Of a stretch of DNA of 64,000 nucleotides, positions 63,539 to 64,000 are shown one piece after another; the stretch's first letter is position 1; every line of letters begins with the position of its first letter. Both the position numbers and the translations under genes were made by a program. Origin of the DNA: Rhodoferax sp. U11-2br. GTDB lineage: Bacteria > Pseudomonadota > Gammaproteobacteria > Burkholderiales > Burkholderiaceae_C. The DNA lies in the NCBI RefSeq assembly GCF_018619435.1, contig NZ_JAHFZF010000009.1, positions 1 through 64,000 of the forward strand, written 5' to 3'. The notes under the pieces were generated by a model. That model was not told the origin of the DNA, searched no databases, and was given only the letters and a program-made list of their open reading frames with translations.

Positions 63539-63886
63539 TCAGGCCTTTTTCATGAACTCGGCTTTGAGCATAAAGGCGCCCTGGTCGGTCTTGCAATCGA
63601 CTTCGTGGTCACCCGCGCCTTCGGGCAGGCGGATGCCTTTGATCTTGGTACCTTTTTTGAGCACGATGGACGAGCCTTTGACCTTCAGGTCTTTGATCAG
63701 GATCACCGTGTCACCAGTGGCCAAGGGGTTGCCGTTGGCATCCACCACCGGGCCGCTGGCGGCATCGCCCTCTTCCGCCGCAGCGGTTTGCGGCCACTCA
63801 AAGCCACAGTCCGGGCAGATGTAGTTGCCATCGTCTGGATAAGTGTTTTCTAGGGTGCATTGGGGGCAAGCGGGAAACTGGGGCAT
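63539..63886 (-). CDS. yjdM: YjdM/PhnA-like zinc-ribbon protein
   Basis: A 115-residue protein with an N-terminal zinc ribbon, [20 protein letters not shown] and CPDCGFEW (two CxxC pairs), and a PhnA-type beta domain with [16 protein letters not shown] and [13 protein letters not shown]. The role of YjdM/PhnA is not well settled in the family. The start [10 protein letters not shown] at 63886 fits family length. It precedes the creatininase gene by 32 bases. Confidence 0.9.
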   Translation of the reverse strand: MPQFPACPQCTLENTYPDDGNYICPDCGFEWPQTAAAEEGDAASGPVVDANGNPLATGDTVILIKDLKVKGSSIVLKKGTKIKGIRLPEGAGDHEVDCKTDQGAFMLKAEFMKKA

Positions 63887-64000
63887 GGTGAAAGTGCAAA
63901 AAAATGGTGGGGTCAACCCAAGGGTGACAAGTGTACGAGGCCTATCCGGCTACGGGCAGCGTGGATCACGCTTCAGTATCATGTGCGGATGACACAAGAC

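Noticed and set aside
63960..64000. Possible gene start (ATG at 63989) at the window edge
   Set aside because: Only four codons are visible, with no way to judge frame or product.

Overview
The window looks like a chromosome segment of a Comamonadaceae-type betaproteobacterium (Rhodoferax/Polaromonas/Acidovorax-like). This is an inference from the GC-rich coding style, the phasin, the CcoQ-free but typical glmS/glmU/cca/sdaA gene set, a gts glucose/mannose ABC transporter, a PEP-CTERM protein, and five copies of a small interspersed element of a kind I associate with this family. No rRNA, tRNA or CRISPR array was recognised.

Two halves differ sharply. About 1-31.5 kb is an accessory region and about 31.5-64 kb is ordinary, compact, GC-rich core chromosome. 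In the accessory half, 1-9 kb is IS-scarred: an IS110-family transposase end at the window edge, an IS91-type remnant, and an IS21 istA remnant with an intact istB. Among these sit an EF-Tu-domain-III-like protein, a PEP-CTERM protein, a CheW/Aer-like receptor pair, and a cluster of four tiny single-membrane-segment proteins beside an antitoxin fragment. From 9.2 to 14.9 kb there are ordinary-looking genes: a zinc-ribbon protein, an S1/P1 nuclease, a histone-H1-like protein, a membrane metallophosphoesterase and a DEDD exonuclease.

The centrepiece is a Tn7-like transposon (about 15-31.5 kb). It has tnsA, tnsB and tnsC on the plus strand and, on the minus strand, an Xre regulator plus TniQ operon and a second, TnsD-like TniQ. 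It lies immediately downstream of glmS, the classical attTn7. Three copies of a 15-bp repeat (TGTTTACGACTTTAA) lie just outside the glmS stop and look like right-end TnsB sites. I could not find matching repeats at a left end, so the left boundary is undefined. Upstream of tnsA the minus strand shows a consensus-like promoter, about 70 nt of sequence, and an intrinsic terminator, which I predict is an unannotated small RNA. The cargo beside glmS looks like anti-phage defence: an OLD-family ATPase/TOPRIM nuclease coupled to a YkgJ-type cysteine-cluster protein, and a 1169-residue nuclease-NACHT-repeat protein resembling bacterial NLRs.

The core half carries glmS; an EamA exporter with its Lrp regulator; a cytoplasmic histidine kinase and glmU; a DUF6279-like lipoprotein; sdaA; an isochorismatase-like hydrolase; 5-formyl-THF cyclo-ligase divergent from a lytic transglycosylase; a GST; cca; a two-component pair; and a PAS-GGDEF-EAL protein. 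It continues with the gtsABCD operon (with a hairpin-rich gap after gtsA), then a MocR-type regulator divergent from a five-gene amino-acid operon (racemase, exporter, aminotransferase, GST, PhzF). The window ends with a phasin, a DMT transporter, a creatininase-family amidohydrolase and a YjdM-like zinc-ribbon protein.
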